A stretch of 64,000 bases of DNA from Alphaproteobacteria bacterium (GTDB lineage Bacteria; Pseudomonadota; Alphaproteobacteria; Micavibrionales; Micavibrionaceae): positions 119,907 to 183,906 of the forward strand of contig WGMJ01000017.1 of NCBI GenBank assembly GCA_016125135.1, read 5' to 3'. Of this stretch, positions 1 to 7,171 are shown piece after piece (position 1 is the first letter of the stretch; each line of letters opens with the position of its first letter). A program made the position numbers and the translations under genes. A model generated the notes under the pieces. That model was not told the DNA's origin, did not search any database, and worked only from the letters and a program-made list of their open reading frames with translations.

Positions 1-142
1 GCGGCGTGTCTGTTGCGAGCCCTTCCAGTCCTGAAGTGCCGTCGTGGAAAACAGTGACGCTATAATTCTCACTCTCCAGCAATAATTTCAGCGAAGCGGT
101 AATATTCTCGTCATCATCAATAAGGGTGATTTTTATAGCCAC
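1..142 (-). CDS. Response regulator receiver domain, N-terminal part only
   Basis: The minus strand reads from a GTG at 142 off the left edge and gives the start of a CheY-like receiver domain: a first beta strand (IKITLID) followed by the acidic DDDE cluster that binds magnesium, then helix 1. The phosphoacceptor Asp and any output domain lie outside the window, so the regulatory target is unknown. There is no Shine-Dalgarno sequence before the GTG. A TACAAT hexamer at 149-154 ends six bases upstream, which would fit a leaderless transcript, but this is only inference. A terminator at 192-220 separates it from the small gene upstream. Confidence 0.75.
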   Translation of the reverse strand, partial: MAIKITLIDDDENITASLKLLLESENYSVTVFHDGTSGLEGLATDTP

Positions 143-148
143 AAGGTT

Positions 149-154
149 ATTGTA
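149..154 (-). promoter_or_regulatory. Candidate -10 element for the response regulator
   Basis: Read on the minus strand the hexamer is TACAAT, one mismatch from TATAAT. A weak -35 (TTTTCA) lies 16 bases upstream. The predicted start point falls at or next to the GTG at 142, so the message could be leaderless. This is a pattern match only. Confidence 0.3.
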
Positions 155-191
155 GCTTGTTCAAGCGGTCTGAAAAAGCTGAATGCAGAAA

Positions 192-220
192 TAAAAAAAG
201 CCCCCAAAGGAGCTTTTTTA
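192..220 (-). terminator. Rho-independent terminator after the 54-residue small gene
   Basis: On the minus strand an A-rich arm ending in GCTCC pairs across a short loop with GGGGC followed by a run of T. The stem contains one G-U pair. It lies 24 bases after the stop of the small gene at 244-408 and would end that transcript before the response regulator gene. Confidence 0.7.
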
Positions 221-243
221 TGTCTCTACTGAGAGGCACTTAA

Positions 244-408
244 CTAGGCAACTCTTTGTGTCGGTGGTTGAAGTCTAGCTTCTCTATTAGCTTGTGAAGC
301 TGCTTCCGCAGCTTGTCTGAGAGCATAACGATCTTGTCTACCGCAAGCCTGCTGCGCAAAAGCGCGTTGAGCGCCAGCGTCCTTTGCTGATACTGCCTTG
401 ATTACCAT
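244..408 (-). CDS. Small hypothetical protein, 54 residues
   Basis: A short reading frame begins at ATG 408, seven bases after a strong Shine-Dalgarno sequence (GGAGG), and ends at TAG 244-246. The product is rich in Ala, Gln and Arg (for example QRAFAQQAC and RQAAEAASQ) and looks mostly helical and soluble. It has one Cys and no signal peptide or membrane segment. A terminator follows the gene and a CtrA-like box (439-453) sits 31-45 bases upstream, so it looks like a complete monocistronic unit. I do not recognise a family. The strong ribosome site and flanking signals argue that it is a real gene. Confidence 0.65.
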   Translation of the reverse strand: MVIKAVSAKDAGAQRAFAQQACGRQDRYALRQAAEAASQANREARLQPPTQRVA

Positions 409-438
409 TTTGATCCTCCGTTACTCGTTTTAAATTGC

Positions 439-453
439 TTAACTAAAACTTAA
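439..453 (-). promoter_or_regulatory. CtrA-like box TTAA-N7-TTAA upstream of the small gene
   Basis: The sequence is TTAA, seven bases, TTAA, the spacing of the alphaproteobacterial CtrA recognition site. It lies in an AT-rich region where such matches also arise by chance. Its position 31-45 bases upstream of the ATG would place it near a -35 region. Confidence 0.4.
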
Positions 454-599
454 TTTACGATAAAAATTTAGTTATGTCAATAAAAATTTTATATCCAGCC
501 CAAATCTTTATCTTTTCGAAAATTACTAAAACATAAGAAAAATTGAAATGCAATATAAAAGTTATTAAAAAACAGCTTTAATATTGGTTTTATACAAAG

Positions 600-1193
600 T
601 TATAAGGTCATCTCAACGGGCTTTTGCCCTGGCAAAAGCGAGACTGGCTGGCAAATATCAGGGTTTTTGGCAATATAGGCTTTAACCTGATCCATAAGGG
701 CCGACCCGACATGGTCAATAACCAGATTCCCGTTGGGAAAATGTCTGAAACGGAAAGGAATATCAAAGATCCGGTGGGCTTTAACCCAGTTCGCGCGGCC
801 ACAGCCTGCAATAAACTCGAAGCGATGTTTATTATTATCGGCAAAACGGCTTGGCGCAGCAGTGCCTGTTGTATAAGCCACACGGGCTATTAATGTTGGC
901 TGCCCTGCCACCTCGGCAAAGGTGCTGCCCAGAATAAGGGCTGGCCTTGTTTTGGCAGGGCCTGTTCTTTCTTCATTGGGCAGAATGGCCCAGATGCGCG
1001 TCCCCGGGGTCAGGTCAGCAGGCGAGCTTGCTTTCACAAACTCGTTTTTCCATTTGGTAGGTTGTACCAATTGTCTGGCCTGCGCACCCATTGACCCGTC
1101 CGTTTTTCCTGTTCGTCCCGCCGTTTTTCGATATTTTCTATTAAACTTCCATAAAGTAAGGAAAATCAAGCATAAAGTGATATAAAAAACCAA
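600..1193 (-). CDS. Putative membrane-anchored PemK/MazF-like protein
   Basis: The 197-residue product starts with a hydrophobic segment (residues 2-16, FYITLCLIFLTLW core) followed by basic residues, which suggests a single N-terminal membrane anchor. The soluble part contains TPGTRIWAI and KTRPALILG, resembling the strand and RPAL(I/V)L motif of PemK/MazF-fold RNases, and a late WVKAHRIFDIP segment in the position where MazF proteins carry a WV.xxQI strand. No antitoxin gene is adjacent. The first codon is a TTG with a poor ribosome site; ATG at residue 35 (MGAQARQ) is an alternative that would remove the anchor. The family assignment rests on these motifs only. Confidence 0.5.
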   Translation of the reverse strand: MVFYITLCLIFLTLWKFNRKYRKTAGRTGKTDGSMGAQARQLVQPTKWKNEFVKASSPADLTPGTRIWAILPNEERTGPAKTRPALILGSTFAEVAGQPTLIARVAYTTGTAAPSRFADNNKHRFEFIAGCGRANWVKAHRIFDIPFRFRHFPNGNLVIDHVGSALMDQVKAYIAKNPDICQPVSLLPGQKPVEMTL

Positions 1194-1244
1194 AGGGGGC
1201 CCTTTTTTGTAATTTTATTTCACCTGTGGGCAGTGCGGGTAAGA

Positions 1245-1260
1245 TTAACACTTCATTAAC
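1245..1260 (+). promoter_or_regulatory. CtrA binding site upstream of the sensor kinase
   Basis: TTAA at 1245-1248, seven bases, then TTAAC at 1256-1260 match the full CtrA consensus TTAA-N7-TTAAC. It is 111 bases upstream of the kinase start. Two GATTC sites (GANTC, the CcrM methylation target) follow at 1303-1307 and 1344-1348. Together they suggest cell-cycle control of the kinase gene. CtrA function is known from Caulobacter and relatives; binding here is inferred. Confidence 0.55.
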
Positions 1261-1370
1261 CAGCACTTTTCTATGCTTGGTAAAGAAATTCTTAAAAAAG
1301 GGGATTCGGGGAGCGGGTAAAATTATGTAACCTTATAGTTCACGATTCGGTTACGCCCTTCATGAGTTAA

Positions 1371-3449
1371 ATGCCAAAAGTTACTGCAACCAGAAAAACG
1401 CCTAAAAAAGCGACAGCACCGAGTGCGGCTGCGAAAAAATCGCGCGTGCCAAAGCAGGCGAGGAAAGCTGCCGTCACAAAGCCGCAGATTAAAAGTGCGC
1501 CACGTATGCTGCTTGATGAAGTGGGCGGATTTGTTGCTGTTGAAAAAGCGGTCTGGACGCTTTTTGAATGTCCGGCACCGGAGATCACCGGTAAAAATTT
1601 TCTGGATGTTTTCAGCTTTGTTACGCCTGATGATGCTTTTTGCGGAAGTCCTTTCAGTCAGAATGTTTTTGCAGACCGTGTGCGCACAGGCTGCCACGAG
1701 CTAGAGTTGCAGGGAAGCAAAGCAGAATTATATTTCGAAAAGCTCAGTCTGCCCGATGGCCGCGTTTTTGTGGTTGCTTCGCCCGAAACAGTTGATGTGA
1801 AGAAAGAGATTGAAAGCCCGATCTTCAAGGCCGTTGTTACACCGAAACAAACGCCTGCACAAAATAAAACGCCCGTTAATTTACCGCAGCCCGATGCTTT
1901 TCAGTTTTTATCCATGACACATGATGTGATGGCGGTTTGCGGACGTGATGGAAACTTTGCAAGGCTGAATAACACATTCACAATGATCCTTGGCTATACG
2001 CTGGAGCAGCTACAAAGTAAAAAATTGACATTTCTTGACCTCATAGACCGTGATGACCGTGCGGCCGTGCGGCCGACATGGCGCGTGTTGCAGAATGAGG
2101 AAGGTGCAGGTGCGCATGTGGTTGATTTTGAGGCGCGTGTGCAGGCCGATGATAACACGCCGCGCTGGATGGACTGGCGCTTGAAGCGCGCAGGGGATGA
2201 GATTTATATTGTCGGGCGTGACCTGACGGAAATGAAAGCGCACGAGCAAGCCTTGATGCGCCATCAGCAGCAGCTTTCAGAGGCACAGGCCATTGGCCAT
2301 ATGGGGCACTGGTTCTGGCCGGTGGGCGATGCGGCTGTGGATTGGTCAGACGAAATCTACCGCATTTTTGGTGTAACGCGCGGCGGGTTTGTACCCACGC
2401 TTGATAATGTGAACCGCATGCTACACCGGCGTGATGTTGGCCGTATGGCGCAAGCCTTCCAGCGGGCGATGATCGAGAAAAAAGATTACGAGATGGAATT
2501 TCGTGTTCTGCGGCCCGACGGGCGCATGTGCTTTGTGAAGCTGCAGGGCAGATGTGAAATGGACCATGAGGATGAGGTCGTGGCGCTTTTCGGCATTATG
2601 CAGGATATTACCGAGCGCACCCATTACGAGCATGAGCTTAAACAGGCCAAAGAACTTGCAGAGCGTGCATATGCCGCCAAATCACAGTTCCTTGCCAATA
2701 TGAGTCATGAGCTGCGCACGCCACTGAACGCTATTATCGGCTTCTCCGAGATGATCCAGCGCCAGTTGCTGGGGCCTATCGGCACGCCCAAATATATTGA
2801 CTACATTACCGGTATCCGTGAAAGCGGTGAGCATTTGCTGGATCTTATTACCGACATTCTTGATATGTCGAAAATAGAAGCCGGTAAATATACGCTCGAC
2901 CTTGAAGATGTGAATATCAGCAAGATTATCAGGCTGGCCGTACACATGATGGAAGGCCGCGCACTTGATGCGGGCGTTAAAATGCATATCGAGCTGGAGG
3001 CGGAGGATATTGTGGTGATTGCCGACAGACGCGCTGTTACACAAGTGTTCTTAAACCTGCTGTCCAATGCCGTGAAATTCACCGAGGTGCGCGGTAATGT
3101 TACGATTCAGGCTGCAAGGCGCGACGATTATATTGCTGTTAAAGTGCAGGATTCCGGTATCGGTATCCCTGCACACAAGCTCAGCTGCATTACAAAGCCT
3201 TTTGAACAGGTCTCGAACAGCTTCACGCGTAACCATGAGGGCACGGGCCTTGGTCTTGCTATTACAAAAGACCTTGTCGAACTACATGGCGGCCAGTTAC
3301 ACATTGAATCAATTGTAGGCGTGGGAACAACCGTTACAGTCCGGCTGCCTTATAATGCTGAAGGCACACGCCGTGATAACCATGACGATCCGGATAATAT
3401 CGAGTTTGGTGATGATAATGATCCGCGCCCGTTTAGTTGGGGTGCGTAG
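1371..3449 (+). CDS. PAS-domain sensor histidine kinase, PleC/DivJ type
   Basis: This 692-residue kinase has a very basic N-terminus (about residues 1-45, rich in Lys, Ala and Pro), two PAS regions (about 174-287 and 295-420), a HisKA dimerisation domain with phosphoacceptor His446 in SHELRTPLNAIIGFSEM, and a HATPase domain with the N box (NLLSNAVKF), G1 (DSGIGIP) and G2 (GTGLGL). The sequence after the H box (GPIGTPKYIDYITGI, SGEHLLDLI) is typical of alphaproteobacterial PleC/DivJ-like kinases acting in the DivK-CtrA network. No membrane segment is evident, so it is probably cytoplasmic or recruited. No receiver domain is attached and no response regulator gene adjoins it. A CtrA box precedes the gene. 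Confidence 0.9.
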   Translation: MPKVTATRKTPKKATAPSAAAKKSRVPKQARKAAVTKPQIKSAPRMLLDEVGGFVAVEKAVWTLFECPAPEITGKNFLDVFSFVTPDDAFCGSPFSQNVFADRVRTGCHELELQGSKAELYFEKLSLPDGRVFVVASPETVDVKKEIESPIFKAVVTPKQTPAQNKTPVNLPQPDAFQFLSMTHDVMAVCGRDGNFARLNNTFTMILGYTLEQLQSKKLTFLDLIDRDDRAAVRPTWRVLQNEEGAGAHVVDFEARVQADDNTPRWMDWRLKRAGDEIYIVGRDLTEMKAHEQALMRHQQQLSEAQAIGHMGHWFWPVGDAAVDWSDEIYRIFGVTRGGFVPTLDNVNRMLHRRDVGRMAQAFQRAMIEKKDYEMEFRVLRPDGRMCFVKLQGRCEMDHEDEVVALFGIMQDITERTHYEHELKQAKELAERAYAAKSQFLANMSHELRTPLNAIIGFSEMIQRQLLGPIGTPKYIDYITGIRESGEHLLDLITDILDMSKIEAGKYTLDLEDVNISKIIRLAVHMMEGRALDAGVKMHIELEAEDIVVIADRRAVTQVFLNLLSNAVKFTEVRGNVTIQAARRDDYIAVKVQDSGIGIPAHKLSCITKPFEQVSNSFTRNHEGTGLGLAITKDLVELHGGQLHIESIVGVGTTVTVRLPYNAEGTRRDNHDDPDNIEFGDDNDPRPFSWGA

Positions 3450-3469
3450 CTGGGGCGCGTAATAACGGC

Positions 3470-4414
3470 CTAGGTTTCCGAAGCAGCAAAAACGTCGCCC
3501 AGCCGGCCCAGCCGTTTCCAGTAAGCCTCTTCCTGTTCCAGACACGCCTTGATACCTTCGCGGAAGCTCGGGTATTTTAGCTTTATGCTCAACTCTTCCT
3601 TGATGCGCTCGTTGCGAACCCGTTTATTCTCGGAATAGAAGCTCTGGGTCATTGGCGTCAAATTGGCATCTTCATAATTCACCATAGGTGGCACCGGCTT
3701 GCCTAAGAGCTCGCAGGCATATTCTATGACTTCATGGCTGGCAGCGGGGGTGTCGTCTGCAACATCATACCAGCGGCCCGGGTTGGGCTTATGTATGGAA
3801 TGAATAAGCGTTTGCACAATATCTTCCACGTGAACGCGATTAAAGGCGTGGCCTTCCTTGTAAATGCGGCGGGCAATGCCAGCGCGTACTGAATCAAGCG
3901 CACTACGGCCCGGACCATAAATGCCGGCAAGCCGGAAAATATGGAGCGGAATATTATATTGATAGAAAAGCGACATCCATTGTTTCTCTGCGCGCACACG
4001 ACGCGTCCCGCGAATGGAAGTTGGTTGCAGTTCGCTATTTTCGTCAACACTGCCGCCACCGCGGTCACCATACACACCAATTGTAGAGAGATAGCCAAAC
4101 CATTTCATGCGTTTCGCGCGCATAATATCTTCTGCGTGCAGGCGAAACACAATATCACCATCAGCATCGGGTGGTGTTGAAACAAGAACATGGGTGGCAT
4201 CACCGAGCGCGGCATGCACATCACTAAGCGCTGTATCGTTGTCGAAAAGCTGGGCATCAATGCCAAGTGCCATCATGGCCTCTTGTTTTTCATGGCTGCG
4301 CGTTGTGCCAGCGATATGCCATTCGTCTTTCTCGATATTCCTTAATGTGTAGGCAAGAAATTCGGCCGTATAGCCAAAACCAAAACAAAAAAGGCGTTTT
4401 TGAGGCATTGGCAC
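3470..4414 (-). CDS. Extended-SDR NAD(P)-dependent oxidoreductase/epimerase, YeeZ-like
   Basis: The N-terminus has a Rossmann fingerprint (CFGFGYTAE) and the middle has YLSTIGVYGD, followed by a region (RGTRRVRAEKQW) in which the usual YxxxK Tyr is absent. That pattern is common in the YeeZ-like branch of extended SDRs, whose substrates are not established. The second half has FRLAGIYGPGR and HVEDIV as in sugar-nucleotide epimerase-like proteins. The first codon is GTG 4414; ATG 4408 two codons later is equally possible. It follows the FzlA-like gene by 11 bases on the same strand, so the two are probably cotranscribed. It converges with the sensor kinase. Confidence 0.8.
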   Translation of the reverse strand: MPMPQKRLFCFGFGYTAEFLAYTLRNIEKDEWHIAGTTRSHEKQEAMMALGIDAQLFDNDTALSDVHAALGDATHVLVSTPPDADGDIVFRLHAEDIMRAKRMKWFGYLSTIGVYGDRGGGSVDENSELQPTSIRGTRRVRAEKQWMSLFYQYNIPLHIFRLAGIYGPGRSALDSVRAGIARRIYKEGHAFNRVHVEDIVQTLIHSIHKPNPGRWYDVADDTPAASHEVIEYACELLGKPVPPMVNYEDANLTPMTQSFYSENKRVRNERIKEELSIKLKYPSFREGIKACLEQEEAYWKRLGRLGDVFAASET

Positions 4415-4425
4415 GAGGCGAACAG

Positions 4426-5094
4426 TTAAAAGTCTACATCTTCATAGTGTCCTGCCGGTGTGAAGCCGGGAATGCGGTCTTCTAGCAGCGGACGGAAAGA
4501 TGGACGTGATTTTACGCGGGCATACCAGTCACGTGCGGCGTGGTGTTCATCCCACGGCACATCACCAATATAATCAATTGCAGAGAGGTGGGCGGCTGCA
4601 GCAATGTCTGCCAATGTGAATTGATCACCGGCAAGCCATTTTCTTTTCTCAGTCAGGAAGCCGATATAATCAAGATGGTAATGAATATTTGCGTGGCCTG
4701 CACGAATAGACGGGCCGTGCGGCTCGCCCAGGCGCAAGAAACGCTTCATCAGTTTCTCACCAACAAGGTTATCAGTAACTTCGCGGTTGAATTTGGTATC
4801 GAACCAGCCAATCATGCGGCGTGTTTCGGCGCGTTGTACGGGGTTGCTCCCCAGCAGATCAACATTCGGGTAAACTTCTTCTAAGTATTCGCAGATAACC
4901 CAGCTATTCACGAGTGTTGTGCCATCGGGCTCTATTAGAACAGGCACATCGCCGGCGGGGTTCATGGCTAAAAATTCAGTCCGGCGCTCCCAGATTTTTT
5001 CAATCCGCAGGTCAAACTCCAGTCCTTTTTCAGCAAGGATAATACGAACCTTGCGCGAAAATGGATGCAGCCAGAGGTGATAAAGCGTTCTCAT
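4426..5094 (-). CDS. fzlA: GST-fold protein, FzlA-like (FtsZ-localised protein A)
   Basis: The 222-residue protein has a thioredoxin-like N-terminal domain (HPFSRKVRIILAEKG; NPAGDVPVL carries the cis-Pro loop) and an all-helical C-terminal GST domain (WLAGDQFTLADIAAAAHLS). The end of the protein, PSFRPLLEDRIPGF then HYEDVDF, and the EYLEE and WFDTKFNREVT segments resemble the alphaproteobacterial FzlA family. FzlA binds FtsZ filaments and is needed for constriction in Caulobacter, and its C-terminal tail matters for that. Assignment to FzlA rather than a catalytic GST is by recalled motif similarity. The Ser in HPFSRK sits where many GSTs have the catalytic residue. Confidence 0.65.
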   Translation of the reverse strand: MRTLYHLWLHPFSRKVRIILAEKGLEFDLRIEKIWERRTEFLAMNPAGDVPVLIEPDGTTLVNSWVICEYLEEVYPNVDLLGSNPVQRAETRRMIGWFDTKFNREVTDNLVGEKLMKRFLRLGEPHGPSIRAGHANIHYHLDYIGFLTEKRKWLAGDQFTLADIAAAAHLSAIDYIGDVPWDEHHAARDWYARVKSRPSFRPLLEDRIPGFTPAGHYEDVDF

Positions 5095-5162
5095 GTGTGG
5101 AAAAGTCTAGCCTATTCGGTAAAGTATGGCTATAGGGGGCTTTGAGGTGTTGGCGCGTGATT

Positions 5163-5843
5163 TTAGTGTGTACAGCCCGAGCCGCAACCGGATTCACTCT
5201 CGCGCACCGCCATTTCAAGCAGATTCAGGAACATTTCGGCACGTATACGGCAATTTTCGGCTTCTAGCAGCGCCTGCTTTTCTTTTGGCTCGAGCGGGCA
5301 GACCATTGCAAGGCAGGTAATCAGGCGTTCATCCGGGGTCACTTCAACAGCTTCCCAGTCGCATGTCAGGCCGTTCGCTTCGAAGTAGCGCTTCAACAAG
5401 CCCGTCATCCGGCTCCGCTCAATATCAAGACAAGGGCCTTCGGCTTTCATATCTTCACGGAAATCACTCCAGTCAGGGGTCACGCGGCGAAAACCATTGA
5501 GCATGTCCTGCTCTTCAGTAATTTTGTAACGGCAAACACCAGTCAGTGTAATCTGGTAACGGCCATCTTCGGTTTCTTCAAAGCCTGTTACACGACCCGC
5601 GCAACCAATATTAAAAAGATTTTTTGCAAAAGGATCATCGGCATTTTCTTCATGCCTTGGCTGCACCATGCCGATCAAGCGGTTTGTTTTCATCGCTTCA
5701 TCAACCATGGCTAAATAGCGCGGCTCGAAGATATTCAGTGGCAAAGCCCCGCCCGGAAGGAGTAATACGCCTGTGAGCGGGAATATGGGCAGTATCTCCG
5801 GCAGGTCTTCAAAATGGGGGAAGAGGGGGCTCTCTCTCATCAT
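5163..5843 (-). CDS. Lon-N (LonSB) substrate-binding domain protein
   Basis: The 226-residue protein matches the stand-alone Lon substrate-binding family: PIFPLTGVLLLPGGALPLNIFEPRY at residues 20-44 and the MVDEAMKTNRLIGMVQP helix and strand that follow. It lacks the AAA+ and protease domains of Lon. The biological role of stand-alone LonSB proteins is not settled. The C-terminus ends in a short cysteine-rich tail (ESGCGSGCTH), which might bind metal. It lies 24 bases downstream of proX on the same strand. Two ATG codons are in tandem at the start. Confidence 0.85.
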   Translation of the reverse strand: MMRESPLFPHFEDLPEILPIFPLTGVLLLPGGALPLNIFEPRYLAMVDEAMKTNRLIGMVQPRHEENADDPFAKNLFNIGCAGRVTGFEETEDGRYQITLTGVCRYKITEEQDMLNGFRRVTPDWSDFREDMKAEGPCLDIERSRMTGLLKRYFEANGLTCDWEAVEVTPDERLITCLAMVCPLEPKEKQALLEAENCRIRAEMFLNLLEMAVRESESGCGSGCTH

Positions 5844-5867
5844 GGTAAGTAATATAGCGCGCTTTTG

Positions 5868-6410
5868 TTAAAAGGCCATTATGCGGGGGGTATAGCCGCA
5901 ATCTGTCAGGAAGCGCTGTAAATCCTGCGGTGACAGGCTTACCGTCATGCTGTTAACCAGCGGGTGAACGCAGATCATTTCATGGTTGAACATGGCCTCA
6001 TCGAGAATATTGATGACGTTCTTTTCACGATTATTCAGAATCGCAAATGGCGTCACTGAGCCAGGCTTTACACCAAGTGTATTTTCAAGCCGTTCTGCCG
6101 AGCCAAAAGAAAGCCGTCCGAAACCGATTCTCTCTGCGAGTAGCTTTAAATCAATCTCTGTTTCATTAAGTGCTGTAATCAGGGCCATATTCCCCTTTTT
6201 ATCCTTCACAAATAAATTGCGGCAATGGCCACCAGGGATGGCTTTTTTAATATCAGCGCCTTCTGGCACTGTAAAAACAGGACGATGGCTGTAAAGTATT
6301 GATTTTACTTGATTTTCTTCTAATTTTTGGCCCAGCGCAGCGGGCGTCATGGGCCATGCGGGGTTATTGTCCACAGGTAAAGCATTAAATTGGGTCACTG
6401 AAACGGGCAT
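5868..6410 (-). CDS. proX: Prolyl-tRNA editing protein ProX (YbaK/ProX domain)
   Basis: This 180-residue protein is a free-standing INS/YbaK-type trans-editing domain. The core motifs are visible: HRPVFTVPEGADI, the CRNLFVKDKKGNMALI strand and KAIPGGHC in the first half, then FGSAERLENTLGV, GSVTPFAILN and the late HPLVNSMTVSLS segment. ProX proteins deacylate mischarged Ala-tRNA(Pro) in the cytoplasm. The length fits the family. It is the first gene of a probable unit with the LonSB gene, and it is divergent from the small gene at 6516. Confidence 0.88.
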   Translation of the reverse strand: MPVSVTQFNALPVDNNPAWPMTPAALGQKLEENQVKSILYSHRPVFTVPEGADIKKAIPGGHCRNLFVKDKKGNMALITALNETEIDLKLLAERIGFGRLSFGSAERLENTLGVKPGSVTPFAILNNREKNVINILDEAMFNHEMICVHPLVNSMTVSLSPQDLQRFLTDCGYTPRIMAF

Positions 6411-6476
6411 TCAAGCCAAAATACTGAGAAAATTGAAAAAAAGTAACCATTTGTTAATTTTCATATTACATGATAT

Positions 6477-6482
6477 TATAAT
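6477..6482 (+). promoter_or_regulatory. Candidate -10 element before the 56-residue gene
   Basis: An exact TATAAT lies 33 bases upstream of the ATG at 6516. The best -35 (TTGTTA at 6451-6456) is 20 bases away, which is longer than ideal. The surrounding region between proX and this gene is strongly AT-rich. Confidence 0.35.
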
Positions 6483-6515
6483 TAGAATTACAAAAGTGAA
6501 TGGGGAAGCGTAAAA

Positions 6516-6686
6516 ATGGCAGGTCCGTCAGCGAATAGAAATGCAGGCATCTTACCAGGTGTTGATACTGGTAAAGGCATGGCGATTTTTGGAGCGGGTG
6601 TTCAGTTGCAATCTGAGACACAGATTGCCAGTACCCCACGCGGCGGCTTTGAGGCAGTCTTGTCTGCACCGGCGGCATCAGTCTAA
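6516..6686 (+). CDS. Small hypothetical protein, 56 residues
   Basis: The frame opens at ATG 6516 after a purine-rich GGGGAAG and closes at TAA 6684-6686. The product is low in charge and rich in Gly, Ala and Ser (GVDTGKGMAIFGAGVQ), without a membrane segment or Cys. The next gene starts nine bases later on the same strand, so the two probably share a transcript. I do not recognise a family. Support comes from the ribosome site, the upstream TATAAT and the tight spacing to the next gene. Confidence 0.5.
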   Translation: MAGPSANRNAGILPGVDTGKGMAIFGAGVQLQSETQIASTPRGGFEAVLSAPAASV

Positions 6687-6695
6687 TATCAATAC

Positions 6696-6965
6696 ATGAA
6701 TGTTTCAGTAGCGCCGTATGATGGTGGTTATGCCATCGTATCCGATGCCGAGTTTCCGGCAGATGTTAAGCGTATAGAATACTACAAGGATCAAAAACTC
6801 TTCATTTTTGTCTACGAAAATGGAGAAGATGAGCTTGTGCATTACGAACTCCATCCTCAAATAGCGGAAAAAGTGGAAAAACTATCTAACATTGCCGTTC
6901 AGGTTGTGGCTCCCAGCGTGGAGCCTTATTGGTACACCGTACCCCTTATCCAGATAGGTGTTTAA
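6696..6965 (+). CDS. Hypothetical protein, 89 residues
   Basis: The product has mixed charged and beta-strand-like segments (YAIVSDAEF, KRIEYYKDQKLFIFVYENGEDE, EPYWYTVPLIQIGV) that look like a small globular beta-rich protein. No signal peptide, membrane segment or known motif is evident. It starts nine bases after the 56-residue gene and probably forms a two-gene unit with it. Function is unknown. The composition looks like real protein and no other frame here is better. Confidence 0.65.
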   Translation: MNVSVAPYDGGYAIVSDAEFPADVKRIEYYKDQKLFIFVYENGEDELVHYELHPQIAEKVEKLSNIAVQVVAPSVEPYWYTVPLIQIGV

Positions 6966-7066
6966 AGGCCGCTTTTGGCCCCTATTTGCTTATTTTAACG
7001 GCCCCCTCATATCCCTCTTGCATTTTTCTGCCAATTCTGCTTTTTTGCTGTTTCTGAAAACGGAGT

Positions 7067-7141
7067 GCGGGCGTAGCTCAGGGGTAGAGCGATACCTTGC
7101 CAAGGTATAGGTCGTGGGTTCGAATCCCTTCGCCCGCTCCA
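7067..7141 (+). tRNA. tRNA-Gly (anticodon GCC)
   Basis: The cloverleaf is complete: acceptor GCGGGCG (7067-7073) pairs with CGCCCGC (7131-7137), the D arm is GCTC/GAGC, the anticodon stem ATACC/GGTAT holds loop TTGCCAA with anticodon GCC, and the T loop is TTCGAAT. The discriminator T at 7138 is followed by an encoded CCA (7139-7141). Confidence 0.97.
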
Positions 7142-7171
7142 ACTTTCCAAAACATATAAGATGAGATTTAG

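Noticed and set aside
1181..1215. Possible terminator with AAAGG and CCTTT arms near the start of the PemK-like gene
   Set aside because: The arms are nearly contiguous; a feasible loop leaves only about five base pairs.
7067..7171. tRNA-Gly as an integration site of a mobile island
   Set aside because: No integrase gene and no repeated copy of the tRNA 3' end was seen in the following sequence, and the flanking genes are ordinary in composition.
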